Source of the DNA: Congeria kusceri
Lineage: Eukaryota > Mollusca > Bivalvia > Myida > Dreissenidae
DNA: 64,000 bases
Reading direction: 5' to 3'
NCBI GenBank assembly: GCA_027627225.1
Contig: CM051024.1
Span: forward strand, 43,847,847 to 43,911,846
The notes under the pieces were generated by a model. It made no database searches, was not told the origin of the DNA, and saw nothing but the letters and a program-made list of their open reading frames with translations. Positions within the stretch are counted from its first letter, which is position 1. Every line of letters begins with the position of its first letter. Below are positions 51,304 to 63,675 of this stretch, piece after piece. Made by a program: the position numbers and the translations under genes.

Positions 51304-52725
51304 GTAATGTCAGTTATATCAATATTCCTGAAATAACGATGCTTTATTTATCATAATAAACTTGGAACGTGTAGCTTATTTCTAAAAGCATATATCTCAC
51401 TTCCAAATAAATAGTTTTAGAAAAAACAACAACAGTGAATAAGTAAATACTAAGTTAAAAGTCTGCCAACGTAGATTCATAGTGATAAATATAACGAGAC
51501 ATATCTTAAGTTAGCAAGTTTTCAAACCGTGCCTATAGGCAGTGATTTTTTTCCTTATATAACAGGGTCCGGTTAAAGAACCCACTCCCAATGCCAAAAA
51601 TGGTTTAGTTAAGTGACACAAACATGAATACACGGGAATTTTGAATCTAGTTGTAAATTATGAAATTACTTGTGTGGTTATAGATAAAGCGATAGTTTTG
51701 TTTTTGGATTTCGGATCCGCCGATCCGATTTTTTTCCAAAAAGCAAAATAAAAACTCAAGAATGTAACCGATATCGTAAAAATGACCATGTGAAAGGGTT
51801 TCCGACACTAACACGGAATGCAAAAAAAACAACACGCTGAAGAAATGTAACATGCATGGTGACTGTACATCGCTGTATGATTCAAATCATCTGCTCTGTT
51901 ATTTTATACATCGTGCAACAATTAAAGTCATTAACATGCTGTTATACATATAATATAGCCCCTGTCCAGCGATATCTGACAAGGCCTACTATGTTTAAGT
52001 TTGAGCATATTTTAACAGTAGTTTTTATATGATAAACACTGCCATTTTAATGTTACTATTATTGGTATTAATGTCATGATTATCATGCAGTGATTAAGAT
52101 AATGTTGTGTTATATGATTTTTGTAAGTAATAATTCATAAAGATTTTAATATCACTGCCCATTTCCATTTGTGACAGTCTAGTCATTATTTTACTCAAGT
52201 CCGTGTTATTTTTATATTTTTATGTTTATTTTATTTCCTCCTACAACCGGACACTTTCCAAAAATGTCCGAGTCCGAGAACAAAGAAATAAAAACTCTGT
52301 CCTAACTACCATTAAAATATCAACGTCAACCAATATATAACTGGTTTAAGTAAGGCAAATAAAACAATAGCGCTGGTCTACCAACTATTTATGTCAAAAC
52401 CGAAGGCACTGTCGTCGGAGCTTATTCTTGGCTGACTTCCGCTAGTCATCGAGGCAGCTCTGTCTGCTCCTAAAACCACAGCCAGTTTACCAATCTCATG
52501 TTGATACAGTCGTTGGAGAGTCTTCATCTAAATTGTTCGCACAGCGACTCATAGATGGCTTGGGTGATGAGTTTGTCGGATTGTTTCCACTGTCCGACGT
52601 AAAACTCTGTTTGAAAAGTGTCGTTTATTGTTCAAAGAATATTCAAAGAGTGTAAGCAATATATATAAATCAGTAAAAGGAATGTTTGTGGAAAGGATCA
52701 GAACATACACAAACAATATATAAAA
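51304..52725. other. Stretch with no recognised gene
   Basis: Region upstream of the IRG-like pseudogene. No promoter element was recognised; only short frames. Confidence 0.4.
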
Positions 52726-53868
52726 CAAGGAAATGTCTTTAAAAAAGACAATCGGCGTTGACATTAATATTGAGGTATGATTTTTACCCTAAACATAATA
52801 CACGAGGGCCAAGATGATCGGTTACATGGCTTCTCGGACCCCCGATTTTTCGGTCCCCGCCTATATAAGAAGACTTCTCGGACTCCAGCTATTTCGGACT
52901 CCATAAGAAAACTCGGATCCCCAAATTAATTTGTGATTCATTCAATAATTATTAATATTTGTACCGTAAATAAACCGATCATACCGCCCCATGTTTTCAC
53001 CAGTGATGCATGAATATCCTAAATAATTTACGTTAACATCATTATTATATAAAGTTGTCAGCCAAATATAACAAAGTAACACTGGACGAAAATATATTGC
53101 GGGAATGATCGAAAATTATTTAGTAATATGCCCTACCTTCATATTGGAAGTTATCTATGCATAATACATACACATTTCGAAGTAAATTAATGATTTATAT
53201 TGTTTATCCTAAGGAAAAGCAATCTTCAGAAAACATTCGGCCTATTTGAAATAATGATGACTTCCATTTTTTATAACACACATATTACAATAGACTATGG
53301 CGTTTTAAAATAATATTCGGTAGGAATACGATGTATCAAGGGCTTCTGTGTATAAATAGTATTGTAAATAATGTATTAATGCTACACAAATGAAGTAAAA
53401 AAGTAGCATGAATATCATTTCGACGTATTCCGGGTAAGACTTATGTCACAACATGTTATTTATTGAAATGTATCTTTTTTTTAGATTGATTAACATCTAC
53501 TGGAGAAGTTGATAGAACTGTGCAATTCTGTTTCTTTATAGAACACAACGCAATTCAATTTCAAATTAACATGTACAGTATGTTTATAAACATAAATTCC
53601 CCATTTACTGAAATATTCGCGCTTATGATTCTCTCTGTGTGTATCGAGAATATGTTTATAACTTTATTTTAACCGCTTATGTAACAATTATGTACATTTT
53701 AATCCCCAAAAGTATTCAACAGTTGTTGGTATACATTAAGACCATTGTTGTGAGTTTGCATTCCCTAATATTTGTAAATTTGCCCAATTCTATTGGCACT
53801 CAATTTTCCCGCTGCATAATTATCGCAAGAAATCTAGGTCAAAAGTGACAGCTACGCCGAATAATAAG
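52726..53868 (+). repeat. Unclassified dispersed repeat R1, copy 2
   Basis: The most complete reference for R1. Left end near AAGGAAATGTCTTTAAAAAA; right end after AAATCTAGGTCAAAAGTGAC and AGCTACGC. Same strand and order as copy 1 twelve kilobases away. It lies between the two IRG-like genes. Confidence 0.75.
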
Positions 53869-54445
53869 GAATTGGAACGTAAGCCATTAGTGCAATCTCA
53901 TTAAAATCAAGACATCGCATAGCTGGTCACGTTAAAATGACCTTCCGAACAATAAAATATTAGCCCTGCTGCGCTCAATGAAATTGCTCTTTGCACAGCA
54001 AAGTTTCGCCACGGTTTTTGAAAAGTGATACATTTCCAGCTCATCATCGGGAATAAATCATTACAGTTAATGTTTACGTTGATAAAACTGGATATAGTGG
54101 TACCTAACGCGAATAAACATCCAAAGTTCACATTAATTTCTTGCATTGTTTTGTGGTTTATAGAAATAGTTATACCACAACATTTTCAAGACAACAATTT
54201 GATTGGCTTCTGAAGGGGTCATCTGAACGTGACCCCTAATGCGAAGTCATCAGATCCAGTCAGCGGATAATATAGAAGCGTCAGACTGGAGAGGATTTTA
54301 ATGAGATTGGTTATCAGTGGAAAGTACATATTCCAATATCATAATGTTATTACTTTGAATAGTTCCGTGTCATTTTGCAAGCGTTATAATCCGGTAAACA
54401 CATTGTAACACAATACGTGACTACTTTTATATGAAGAGAAACAAG
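53869..54445. other. Stretch with no recognised gene
   Basis: Nothing recognised between R1 and the 3' end of the second IRG-like gene. Confidence 0.4.
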
Positions 54446-55108
54446 TTAATAATACTTATATTCGTTCAACAGAGTACAAACTGACCCAACATTCCTGGCT
54501 CGTTTGAATGAAGCCCCGTTCCGAAGGTATCCGTCCAGAGAAATGAAATCGAACTTAGTAATGTTAAAAGTGTCCACCATATATACTTGTTTGATTCTAT
54601 ATGTTTTCAGCTGCTCCTGTACGTCGTTGAATATCTGAGAAAGTACACGATCCGGGTTGTAGCCATCTTCAGAGAGACTCTAAGTCGCATCTGAATTGAT
54701 ACAACAGCCGATCTTGTTTCTCACAACTATGGTTCTTCTAGCTTCAATGTTGTCGAGTATAAAATAATCCAACGGCGTGAGATCCTGGTCGCATACAAGT
54801 ATGACGCCGTCGTGTAAGTGTTCGCTAAACGAAAATTGTTCGAAGTATGTTTCCTTGGGAAAATCCTCAGTTCCAATGGAAGGGAAATCCCTCAAAACTA
54901 TTTCCCTGTTTTTCGGGTAACGGTAAAACACTGGCTCCGCTCTTGAAGAGACGTCTGAGTTGTGGTCAATGCCACACAAAGCTTCTATAAGGCGTGTTTT
55001 TCCAACGTGTTCGCATCCAAGAACAGCGAACGAAACGGGTTGTACTTCGTCAGACATGTTAATGTCCACAAACAAATCGACGATTGTGACATTTGTAATG
55101 TAGTTCAA
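54446..55108 (-). pseudogene. Short IRG-like GTPase with one in-frame TAG
   Basis: The open part (54680-55108, 142 codons) has a P-loop GCEHVGKT near residues 31-38, a G3-like block DFPSIGTEDFP followed by TYFEQFSF (IRG style), and VVRNKIG in place of the usual G4. It stops at a TAG (54680-54682). The same frame continues without a shift for about 77 more codons (EDGYNPDRVLSQIFNDV, YMVDTFNITKFDFISL) to a TAA at 54446-54448. The continuation matches what follows G4 in IRGs, so the TAG looks like a single nonsense change. A more likely start than the first ATG is the second Met (55055-55057), giving about 200 codons, the G domain without the helical tail. G3 has Ser for Gly and G4 lacks Asp, so nucleotide binding may be altered. 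Alternatives are a polymorphic allele or a base-call error. Confidence 0.75.
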
Positions 55109-55850
55109 AACGTACCGGTATATGCTTTCTCAAATTTCAAGATCAACATTATTGCTTTTGTCGTGCTTTTTTGAAAACGGAATATCTAACACACGATTAA
55201 ATAATACCGTAGCTGAATCTATACAGCCGATGTGCAAACAGGTACGTAACGGCTTGCTTAAAGGCACTAACAAGGTGATACACTTCAAACCAACACTTCA
55301 AACTAAGCATTAAAAGTTTAATGTGGAGATAACAAACATATAAAATAATGCAGTATGAGCTAAAACTTATGCACATTTTCATTACAAAATGGAATTTGAA
55401 CAGTTTGTGAAGTTCAGTTGGGTGTTGACATTTTCAACACTACGAAACTAGCCGAAGTTCCTCGTGTTTTATGTGGAATATTGTGCAGCTCGCCTAATGT
55501 TAACGGGTAATAGTCGGATGTAATCCGCATCACCACGAAATTCGGCAGTAAATAAAGCTAGTGTTTATAAACAGGTTTACTTGGAGGATTAGTTCTTTTG
55601 CAATAAACAGTATCCAGCAAACCAAATGTTTCTTATGTAGGTTATATACTATCGTTTTATTGCAGAGTCTGAATTAGGCCATTTTCCCATAGTGTGGGGT
55701 TTTAACAGCACGGTCCTATTACAATGCATAGCTATAAACACGTGCATTATTCTAATGACCAAGTCGTTATAATTTCAATAGCACTTTTGTTCTATGCCTG
55801 TTATCAAAGGCTTTTCGTTCTTTATGGAACAAGGTAGTCCAAAGGACAGC
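55109..55850. other. Stretch with no recognised gene
   Basis: Upstream of the second IRG-like gene; no clear promoter motif or coding frame. Confidence 0.4.
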
Positions 55851-56597
55851 TATATCCCCCGCCGTGATTCTCATTAGATTTTAAAGGTGACTTTGAAGTA
55901 TCACACTGACCTTAATCAGTTTCGTGAAGTTTCCTTAAAGGTCATAGGAGATATGGAGCTGACACGAAAATGGAGGCTCAAACATTTTACCTTCAAGTGT
56001 GAACATTAGAGCCAAGTTTTATGAAAATCCTTCAAAGGGCATACGAGATATGGAGCAGACACAAAAATGGAGGCTCAAACATTTGAAGTGTGACCTTGAC
56101 CTTGAGGTGGCGTGACTGCCTCATGCCTTCTGCACATTGCCTCAATGTGATACACATTTGAGGCAAGTTTCATAAAAAATCCTTTAAAGGGCACAGGAGA
56201 TATAGAACGGAAATGAAAATACATCCTCAAACATTCAACCTGCAAGTGTGACCTTGACTCAAGTGTGACCTTGACCTTGAGTTGGCGTGACTGGCTTATG
56301 CCTTCTGCACATGGTCTCAGTGAGCAAATCATTTGAGCCAAGTTTCATGAAAATCCTTCAAAGGGTATAGGCTCGACAATTTAACGTTCAAGAGTGACCT
56401 TGACCTTGAACTGGTGTGAAAGGCCCATGCCTTCTGCACATCGTCTCCGTGACCTAAACATTTGAGCCAAGTTTCATGAAAATCCTTCAAAAGGAATAGG
56501 AGATATGGAGCGGACATGAAAATGTTACAGACAGACGGACGGACGGACGGACAAAGGGCATTCCTATAACCCCCTCCCGCTTTGGGGCGGGGATTAA
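55851..56597 (+). mobile_element. Tandem-core repeat element, family G
   Basis: Left end TATATCCCCCGCC; right end GGCGGGGATTAAT preceded by CTATAACCCCCTCCCGCTTT and a GGAC tandem run. Units repeat AAGTGTGACCTTGACCTTGA, TGCCTTCTGCACAT, AAGTTTCATGAAAATCCTTC and AGGAGATATGGAGC. The inverted CCCCGCC ends suggest a mobile element. Small minus-strand frames here are by-products. Confidence 0.75.
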
Positions 56598-57024
56598 TAA
56601 AAGAAGACGCTGAAATCTGTATTTTGCGTCACAGTAGTTGTCAATTATATTTCAGCTATTGCACTGTCCTTTAATAACAAAGGCATTGATGTATTACGTT
56701 ACCAGTGTAAGTTCCTTGTTTTTGGCAATTAATATGAGTGAGAAAAGTATAAATATCTCCCATGATTAAGTGCATGTATGAAAAGCTACTTAAACACGCA
56801 CAAAGTGATATATTACAGTTAGTGTATAAGTGTATATAAATGTGTGCGTGCGCGTGCAGATCTTTGACCTAAAGCAATACATGACAAAGGTCTAACCCAA
56901 CAAAATACGTTTACACGTGCTTAGAAGAAGTTTAGCGTATTTTAAAGCGATTTGCTACTCCATTCGGCATTCAATAATTGGATGAGATCTTTTAATTAGG
57001 GAAAGATCTAGAGCAAAATAGCAG

Positions 57025-57250
57025 GGTGCTACACCCTGCTCCTTTTTTGAAATGTTGAATATTATTTTATAATTTAATACATTTTTGGGCAAATATCCAA
57101 TGACAAATGAAAAGACTATACTCAAAAACCTTTAATACAAGCATTAGACTCATAAATACCCTGGATTTAGCAAATTATTATAAAATGTCAGTAGACTGGT
57201 AAGGATTTCCACCCTGCTCCATTTTAGCAGCACCCTGTACCTTTTGCGAT
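57025..57250. repeat. Element bounded by CAGGGTG/CACCCTGCTCC words
   Basis: At the left, GCAGGGTGCTACACCCTGC is a palindrome followed by TCCTTTTTT; at the right, CACCCTGCTCCATTTTAGCA and GCACCCTGTACC recur. Possibly the ends of a small element of about 220 bp. Confidence 0.35.
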
Positions 57251-57854
57251 AAAATGAGGCATACTTAAACAGCGCCTTTCATGACTTGACATAATATGAA
57301 GCAGAGTGATTTTTTTTCATTTTGTTTTGGAACAAGAAAAACACAAACATAGTAACAAAAGTAGAAGACATAATGCCCCACGTCAGGTTAAAGACTGAAC
57401 AGGCATAGTTATGGCCAGAATCTGAAACATCAGGAAAATTAAACATTATATTAAAGTGAAAGCAAACAGAATGAAAAGAAATAAAACTTTGTTTTCGTGT
57501 TAGAGTTATTTACAAAAACAATTACAACAAACACCAAAAACAAAATATTTTTAGAGAATATTGGAGAAAATCGTTAAAAATACATAATTAAGAATCCTGG
57601 TTTAAACAAATTTGGCAAATAAGTCTCCCAATGAACATGTGTGTACAATTATTTTTATATCGCACCAAAGGATTCAAGAGGAAGTATATTATAATACCAA
57701 CACATTTTTAACTTTATAGTCTATAGTGGAAAAAATGACATAGGGTCATAATTCAGCTAAAATTGGTCACAGCCAGAATCCTTCCTTCATGATCTCCTAT
57801 ACATTAAAGTTCTTCAGCTGTGAACGTTTGAGCGGAATCTGCTAAGCAGTTAAG

Positions 57855-58050
57855 CCTCAGTCACACATTCCCGATTATCGCTACTGACAGCGCTACGATA
57901 CAAATAACAACAAAGTCGGGAATATCGGGAAGCTGTCGGAACGCTGTCGGGAGCTGCCTGGACGCTTTTGGGATGCTGCCCTGAGAATCGGGAACCATCG
58001 GGACACGTTCGATGTTATCGGCCAAGCCATCCCGACAGTTACGGTTGTCC
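57855..58050. repeat. Region of repeated TCGGGA/TCCCGA words
   Basis: The words TCGGGAA, CTGTCGG and CCCGACAG recur many times in both orientations. The 65-codon minus-strand frame here is probably a by-product. Bases 57251-57854 to its left contain nothing recognised. Confidence 0.35.
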
Positions 58051-58056
58051 CTTAAC

Positions 58057-59143
58057 ATTCTAGAGTGTTAACGAGGTAAATGTTGACGACGCACGGCGCA
58101 CAACGGACGACGAACGACGGACAAAAGGCTATCACAAAAGCTCACCATGAGCACGTTGTGCAAAGGTAAGCTAAAAAAGTGCAAAAATGCCCTTTTCCAA
58201 TTTATAGACTTCATTTTCCATCCAATCTTAACAAAATCTTCACAGTATCTCAGCAGAAGCAAAAAATGGGCCAGATTGTGTTTCAAACACCAGAGTTATT
58301 GCCCTTTGTTTATTAAAAAAAAATACAAAAATGGACATCATTCAGGATAGAGACTTCATTTTTCATCCAATCATTGGGAAAAATATTCTCACCAAGTTTC
58401 ATGAAGATTGGGCAAAAAATGTGACTTCGAGAGTGTTAACAAGCTTTTACTTCAATTTTACCTAGTGACCTAGTTTTTGACCCCACATGACCCAGATTCG
58501 AAATCGGCTGAGATATCATTGGGACAAATGTTCTGACCAAGTTTCATGAAGATTGGGCAAAAAATGTGACTCCTAGTGTTAACAAGCTTTTTCTTCAATT
58601 TGACCTAGTGACCTAGTTTTTGACCCCACATGACCCAGATTCGAACTAGGCCGAGATATCATTAAGACAAATGTTCTGACCAAGTTTCATGAAGATAGGG
58701 CAAAAAATGTGACTTGTAGAGTGTAAATAAGCTTTATAAAGTTTTCAATATAGCCATATAAAGAAAACTGCCCCGCCCCCTGGCGGCCATGTTTTTCAAC
58801 GGAGGGCAACCATTTTCGAACTCAGCTGAGATATCATTAGAACAAATGTTCAGCGCAAGTTCCAAGAAGATTGGGCAAAAAATGTGACTTCTAGTGTTAA
58901 CAAGCTTTTTCTTCAATTTGACCTAGTGACCTAGTTTCTGTCCCCACATGACCCACATTCGAACTCAACCAATATATCATTGGTCAAATGTTCTGACCAA
59001 GTTTCATGAAGAGTGGCCAATAAATGTGGCCTCTAGAGTGTTAACGAGGTAAATGTTGACGACGCACGACGGACGACGAACGACGGAAAACAGGCGATCA
59101 CAAAAGCTCACCATGAGCACGTTGTGCTCAGGTAAGCTAAAAG
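58057..59143 (+). mobile_element. Family A tandem-core element, copy 3, with a nested family E piece
   Basis: A tail motif (GACGACGCACGGCGC, then a CTCACCATGAGCACG hairpin half) lies near the left, followed by a family E segment (58190-58370), then five or six family A units to a second complete tail and hairpin at 59105-59140. The double tail suggests insertion or unequal recombination between elements. Confidence 0.72.
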
Positions 59144-60477
59144 TATAAAAATACCCTTTTCCAACGTATAGACTTTATTTTCTATCCAATCTTAACAAAA
59201 CTTTAAAAGTTTGTGTATGATTACCAAATCTCAGCAGAAGCCAAAAATGGGCCAGATGTGTTTTATATCCAATCTTAACAAAACTTTCACAGTTTGTGTA
59301 TGATTACCAAATCTCAGCAGAAGCCAAAAATGGGCCAGGTCGTGTTTTAAACACCAGAGTTATTGCCCTTTGTTTATTAAAAAATATACAAAAATGGACA
59401 TTATTCAGGATAGAGACTTCATTTTTCATCCAATCTTCACCATTCTTGCAAAGTTTGTCTATTACCATGAATATAAGCAAGTTTGTCTATTACCACGAAT
59501 ATAAGCAAGATCGGACCAGAAACACCAGATTTATTTCCCTTTGTTTGTGAAAAAAATCTGCAAAAATGGACATTATTCAGGAAAGAGACTTCATTTTTCA
59601 TCCAATCTCCACCAATCTTGCACAGTTTGTCTTTGACCATAAGATTAAATGTGAAGTCGAATATAATAAAGATCGGACCAGAAACACCAGAGTGATTGCC
59701 CTTTGTTTGTGAAAAAATTTGCAAAAATGATTATTATTCAGGATAGAGACTTCATTTTTCATCCAATCTTTACCAATCGTGTACAGTTTGCCTATGAACG
59801 TAAAACTACAAGTGAAGTCGAATATAAGCGTGATCGGGCCAGAAACACCAGAGTTATTGCCCTTGTGTTTGGAATAAATCATCAACAAGTTATCAATGAT
59901 TGGCTTGCACACACGATTTTTGATTCAATGTTGACCAAACTTACACAGTTTGCACATGACCATAAAAATTGATTGATAAAAAATTGATTTCCAACAGTTG
60001 CAAGACTTACATGCAGTTATTTGTACATGCAACATTGATGTCTTCAGAGCCTGCATTAACACCATTTATGATCATTGGACAAAAAATTATCAAAGAAAAA
60101 GCAAACTTGACCTTATAGCACAGCCATCGCAATTAACGCATTGCAACTAGTTCTCCAAAACTGTTTGTGAAAAAGACATCAACATCTACTGTTTCTGCAT
60201 TGCCCAGAATTGTCAATGACTTAATGAAAAAGGGTCAGGTAAGAAAAAAGAGAAAAATGATTTGAGAACCATTAGAAAAAAAAACGCATATCCACTACCC
60301 AACTCGTACTGTAGTTAGCCCATTGCACTAACCGATGTTTTAAATCAAAATTGATCATATCCCCCTCTGCCTATTGATTAGATACCTTAATTTTCAAACC
60401 TGTCACAACAGTATGGTCTTCATCTGTACCAGTTCTCAGGTGAGCGCTTTGGGCCATCATGGCCCTCTTGTTTATTA
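59144..60477 (-). mobile_element. Tandem-core repeat element, family E
   Basis: Units of about 165-170 bp with AAAATGGACATTATTCAGGA, GACTTCATTTTTCATCCAAT, CACAGTTTGTCTTTGACCAT-like and AACACCAGAGTTATTGCCCT blocks, becoming more diverged to the right. The right end has GGGCCATCATGGCCCTCTTG and TTTATT, which is the inverted head motif of families A and D, so the element lies on the minus strand. Frames in both directions (59296-59972) follow the repeat and are not genes. Confidence 0.72.
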
Positions 60478-61690
60478 TTTTTATAGATTTACGTTTTGTT
60501 GACATTTTAGTTACGCCTGTTTACCCTGTAAAATGCCCCAGTGACTCACAATGCACTTAAATCGGCCTTGTGCGCGACCAACAAACCAAGGAATGTCCCT
60601 TAATCTGTTTATAGATAAGTCAATAATATAGTCGAATCCGCCAATATTGCAGAATATTGACCTGTAAAAACGGTTAATGACGATTTCTACATTTTTGTCC
60701 CTTCCATAAAAAATTTTCATTTTCACATATTTTGCAGATTGTTCAAAGCGTAATACAATGAAACCACAAAAAAATGGGGGTCACTGAATTAGATTTTTTG
60801 GAAACTGCATGGAAACCCGTAACTGCATTTTATATTTTTTTAAATATTATTTTAACAAAGAAATAGTATTGACCATTGATTGGTAAAAACATGACGCCAT
60901 TCTATTGGTTGAAATGGGTTATTGTAAGAAAACCATCCGTTACATGGTGAAATAAATAACATTATATTTGCCAAAAATACTTTTTCATCCATTTTTTTCT
61001 AAGAAATCTGCATATCACAATCATATAAAAACGTTGTTTTTACTATAGCACAAAATATGTTCCATGAAAAGTCCAGATTTTTCGATATTTAATACATAAT
61101 TATATGCTTAATAGACTGGAAAAAAGAAAACAGGTGGTCACCGTGCTTGTTTTCGAGAAAAAATAGATAGTTTACATGTGCGTATTGAATATTTTTCTGT
61201 AAAAAACTGGATGGAATAACAGTAACCATTTATAACAATACACTTATAAAAGTTATTAGATCTATATTATAATATATAATTATATTAGTAACAGCAGTTG
61301 ATTATAACTATGTACAAATTGCAGACAAACCACTTTCACATTTATCGCTAGCAAGTTCAATATTCCGGCTGCGTGTTCCTACTTTCGTATTAACAAACTT
61401 TAACAAATAATCGAGTCACAAGGCACTCTAACTATAATCTTGGCAATTATTATGAATATATTTGATTCTATTTGATAATTATAGTGTACACAATATTTAA
61501 TAAATATTATTATATGTCAAGACACTTCACATTTTGAAAATTTAAATCAACTCCACTGATGCGCAAACAGATGCGCAGAAAAAAACTACCGAAATCGTCT
61601 TTAAAGGACGACGACGACGAATGAGTTTATTTATCCTCGGGGCTGCGGTTGAAAACCATATGCCCGAGCAGACAATTTCAAAGATAAATT
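60478..61690. other. Stretch with no recognised gene
   Basis: AT-rich; a 71-codon minus-strand frame (60511-60726) has no recognisable domain. Confidence 0.4.
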
Positions 61691-61700
61691 CGGCGAGTAC

Positions 61701-61790
61701 CGCCCGCTAGCTCAGTACGTAGAGCGCTAGCGGTACCCGACCAGCTTCACTCTCGGTAAGGAGAGCGCTAGCCCTCCGCGATGCCGTGAC
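61701..61790 (+). repeat. tRNA-like segment, possible SINE head
   Basis: GCCCGCTAGCTCAGTACGTA resembles the 5' part of a tRNA with an A box (TAGCTCAGTNNGTAGAGC). A matching B box and cloverleaf are not convincing, so this may be a decayed tRNA-derived SINE. Confidence 0.3.
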
Positions 61791-63080
61791 ACACACCTCG
61801 ATGGCTGGCTGGACCAATCGTAAACGTTTATTTATAGATCATGGGATGATATGCATGAATTATTACGTGTTTGTTCAAGCGATACCATAAGTGACAATAT
61901 ATGTTCAAAAATAATTCTCAATATTGCATGTTTTATTTTTCCTGGTCAAATATCCATGTGTCTGCATTAATTTACAACATTAACATTAAATCCATAATCG
62001 CCACTGAAGGAATTTATTTTCATATTGTTTGTGTATATTTAAAATGTGTCACTTAATGTCTTTTCGCTGCAGATAGTAAAGCACCAGGCCTTATCAAAAC
62101 CAAAGAAAAACTTTTATTAAAAGGACATCACTTTTGAAATCACTATACAAATACACAATAAAAATGTGTACATAGTATTCCAGGGGTGTGTTCGCTTCTT
62201 ATATATTGATATATTAGTATTTTATTAACTTTGACAGCATTAAAGCGTTACCACACAGGACGACAATGCGAAATAATGTTCTGCAAAATATTATAACAAT
62301 ACATAAGCATGGAAATTTAAAAAGTTGAATTTTGAACATGGGTTTCTTTTTCATTCCTCCAAAAAGTTTGATAGATTGATAGTTTACAATAGTTTACAAT
62401 AACACACCATTAAAAACACCAAACCGAAATTGACATGCAAATCAAGAAAATACTGGAATATATTAATGACAGCTAAAAAAGTGTCACTTCTTGTTTTTAA
62501 TGCAAATTTATAATGGATACCTCCACAGCTTAAATTCTGATTTCAGTTCCAGGGACGCCATATTTAAATTGCATTTTAAATTGTCGTTCTGAAAACTCTC
62601 GATTGCTTAAATTCAGTCATTATTAACAACAATTGAAATGCCGAGCTCTGTGCCTTGTGATTGATTATAATACATGAATGCAAATAGTTAAAATGTCGAT
62701 CAAAACGATTGACATTTTAATTTGGAATAGTTCCTTCTAGACTAAGTAAGAATGTAAAGGAAGTAATAAATATATGCTTGCCCAAGAAATTGTAATGTTG
62801 TATTGCTGAAAAATATGTTTTTCGAATTTATACTTTCACATTGTGCCTCTGTTTGTAAAAAAGGGAAAACGAATGTAAATGAATATGCCGCGTTGAAACG
62901 TTTCCGTTATTATGCCTTTTATTGTGCAATTACATTTAATGATATGTTGGTGTCGATGACAATGAAAATAATCGTCCAATTTCAACAAATTGAGCAACTG
63001 AACCAATACTCATAGCACATGTATTTCCGTCTTTCCCAGTGTTAGGATTTGAAATTAAGACTGTAAGATCTTGACGAAGA
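61791..63080. other. Stretch with no recognised gene
   Basis: Very AT-rich with no recognised coding frame or repeat family. Confidence 0.4.
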
Positions 63081-63084
63081 GATG

Positions 63085-63318
63085 CACCACTTTGCTTTTC
63101 ATTCGTATTTAAATTTTACTGTTGGAAATGATACGCCGGCGTATCAAATTGATTTTCATTCAGATTTTAATTTTTCTGTTAGAAATGATATGCCGACTTA
63201 TCAAATAGATCAGTTTCATTTGTATTTGAATGGTTCTGTAGGAAATGATACGCCGGCTTATCAAATGGAATTTCATTCAATCTTTAATTTTTCTGTTAGA
63301 AATAATACGCTGGTGTAA
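63085..63318 (+). repeat. Minisatellite of 57-60 bp units, open in one frame
   Basis: Four units read as NFTVGNDTPAYQIDF-type peptides. Units 1 and 3 share GNDTPAYQ, units 2 and 4 share FNFSVRN, so the array is built of a two-unit block copied once. The frame 63082-63318 is open through all four. No signal peptide or upstream exon was found; translation is doubtful. Confidence 0.65.
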
Positions 63319-63675
63319 CATTCAATATTAACCCCGTTGAAAATTGACCACATGGGTCCTTTTTCGACGTTGAGAAATGACCCTGCAAATATTTCAACAT
63401 TAAATTTTGATCAAAATGTTGTTGAAAACTGATCAGTCATTAAATTTTCATCAGCCATGGTTCATATTTTAATGGTTAGTCAAATTGAAGTTAAATGTCG
63501 GAGATCGTCTGTTTGTAAAAGAAACACACTGGAAATAACCAGAATTAAACTACAGCAGGCTTGTTTGATAACTTCTTTAAAAACAAGGATATCAGTGAAT
63601 GCTTATTAATGGGAAAGCAATCAGAAGAGCAGAGTCCAGACAAGAATTGTGCTCTATATATGTGGCGTGTCGTGA

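Noticed and set aside
51165..51356. Plus-strand 63-codon frame with a hydrophobic start
   Set aside because: It is antisense to the P-loop part of the IRG-like pseudogene.
59296..59972. Several frames of 70-104 codons on both strands
   Set aside because: All are by-products of the family E tandem units; the same peptide words recur at the repeat period.
61701..61790. Possible functional tRNA gene
   Set aside because: An A-box-like start is present but no convincing B box, anticodon arm or acceptor pairing could be drawn; kept only as a possible SINE relic.
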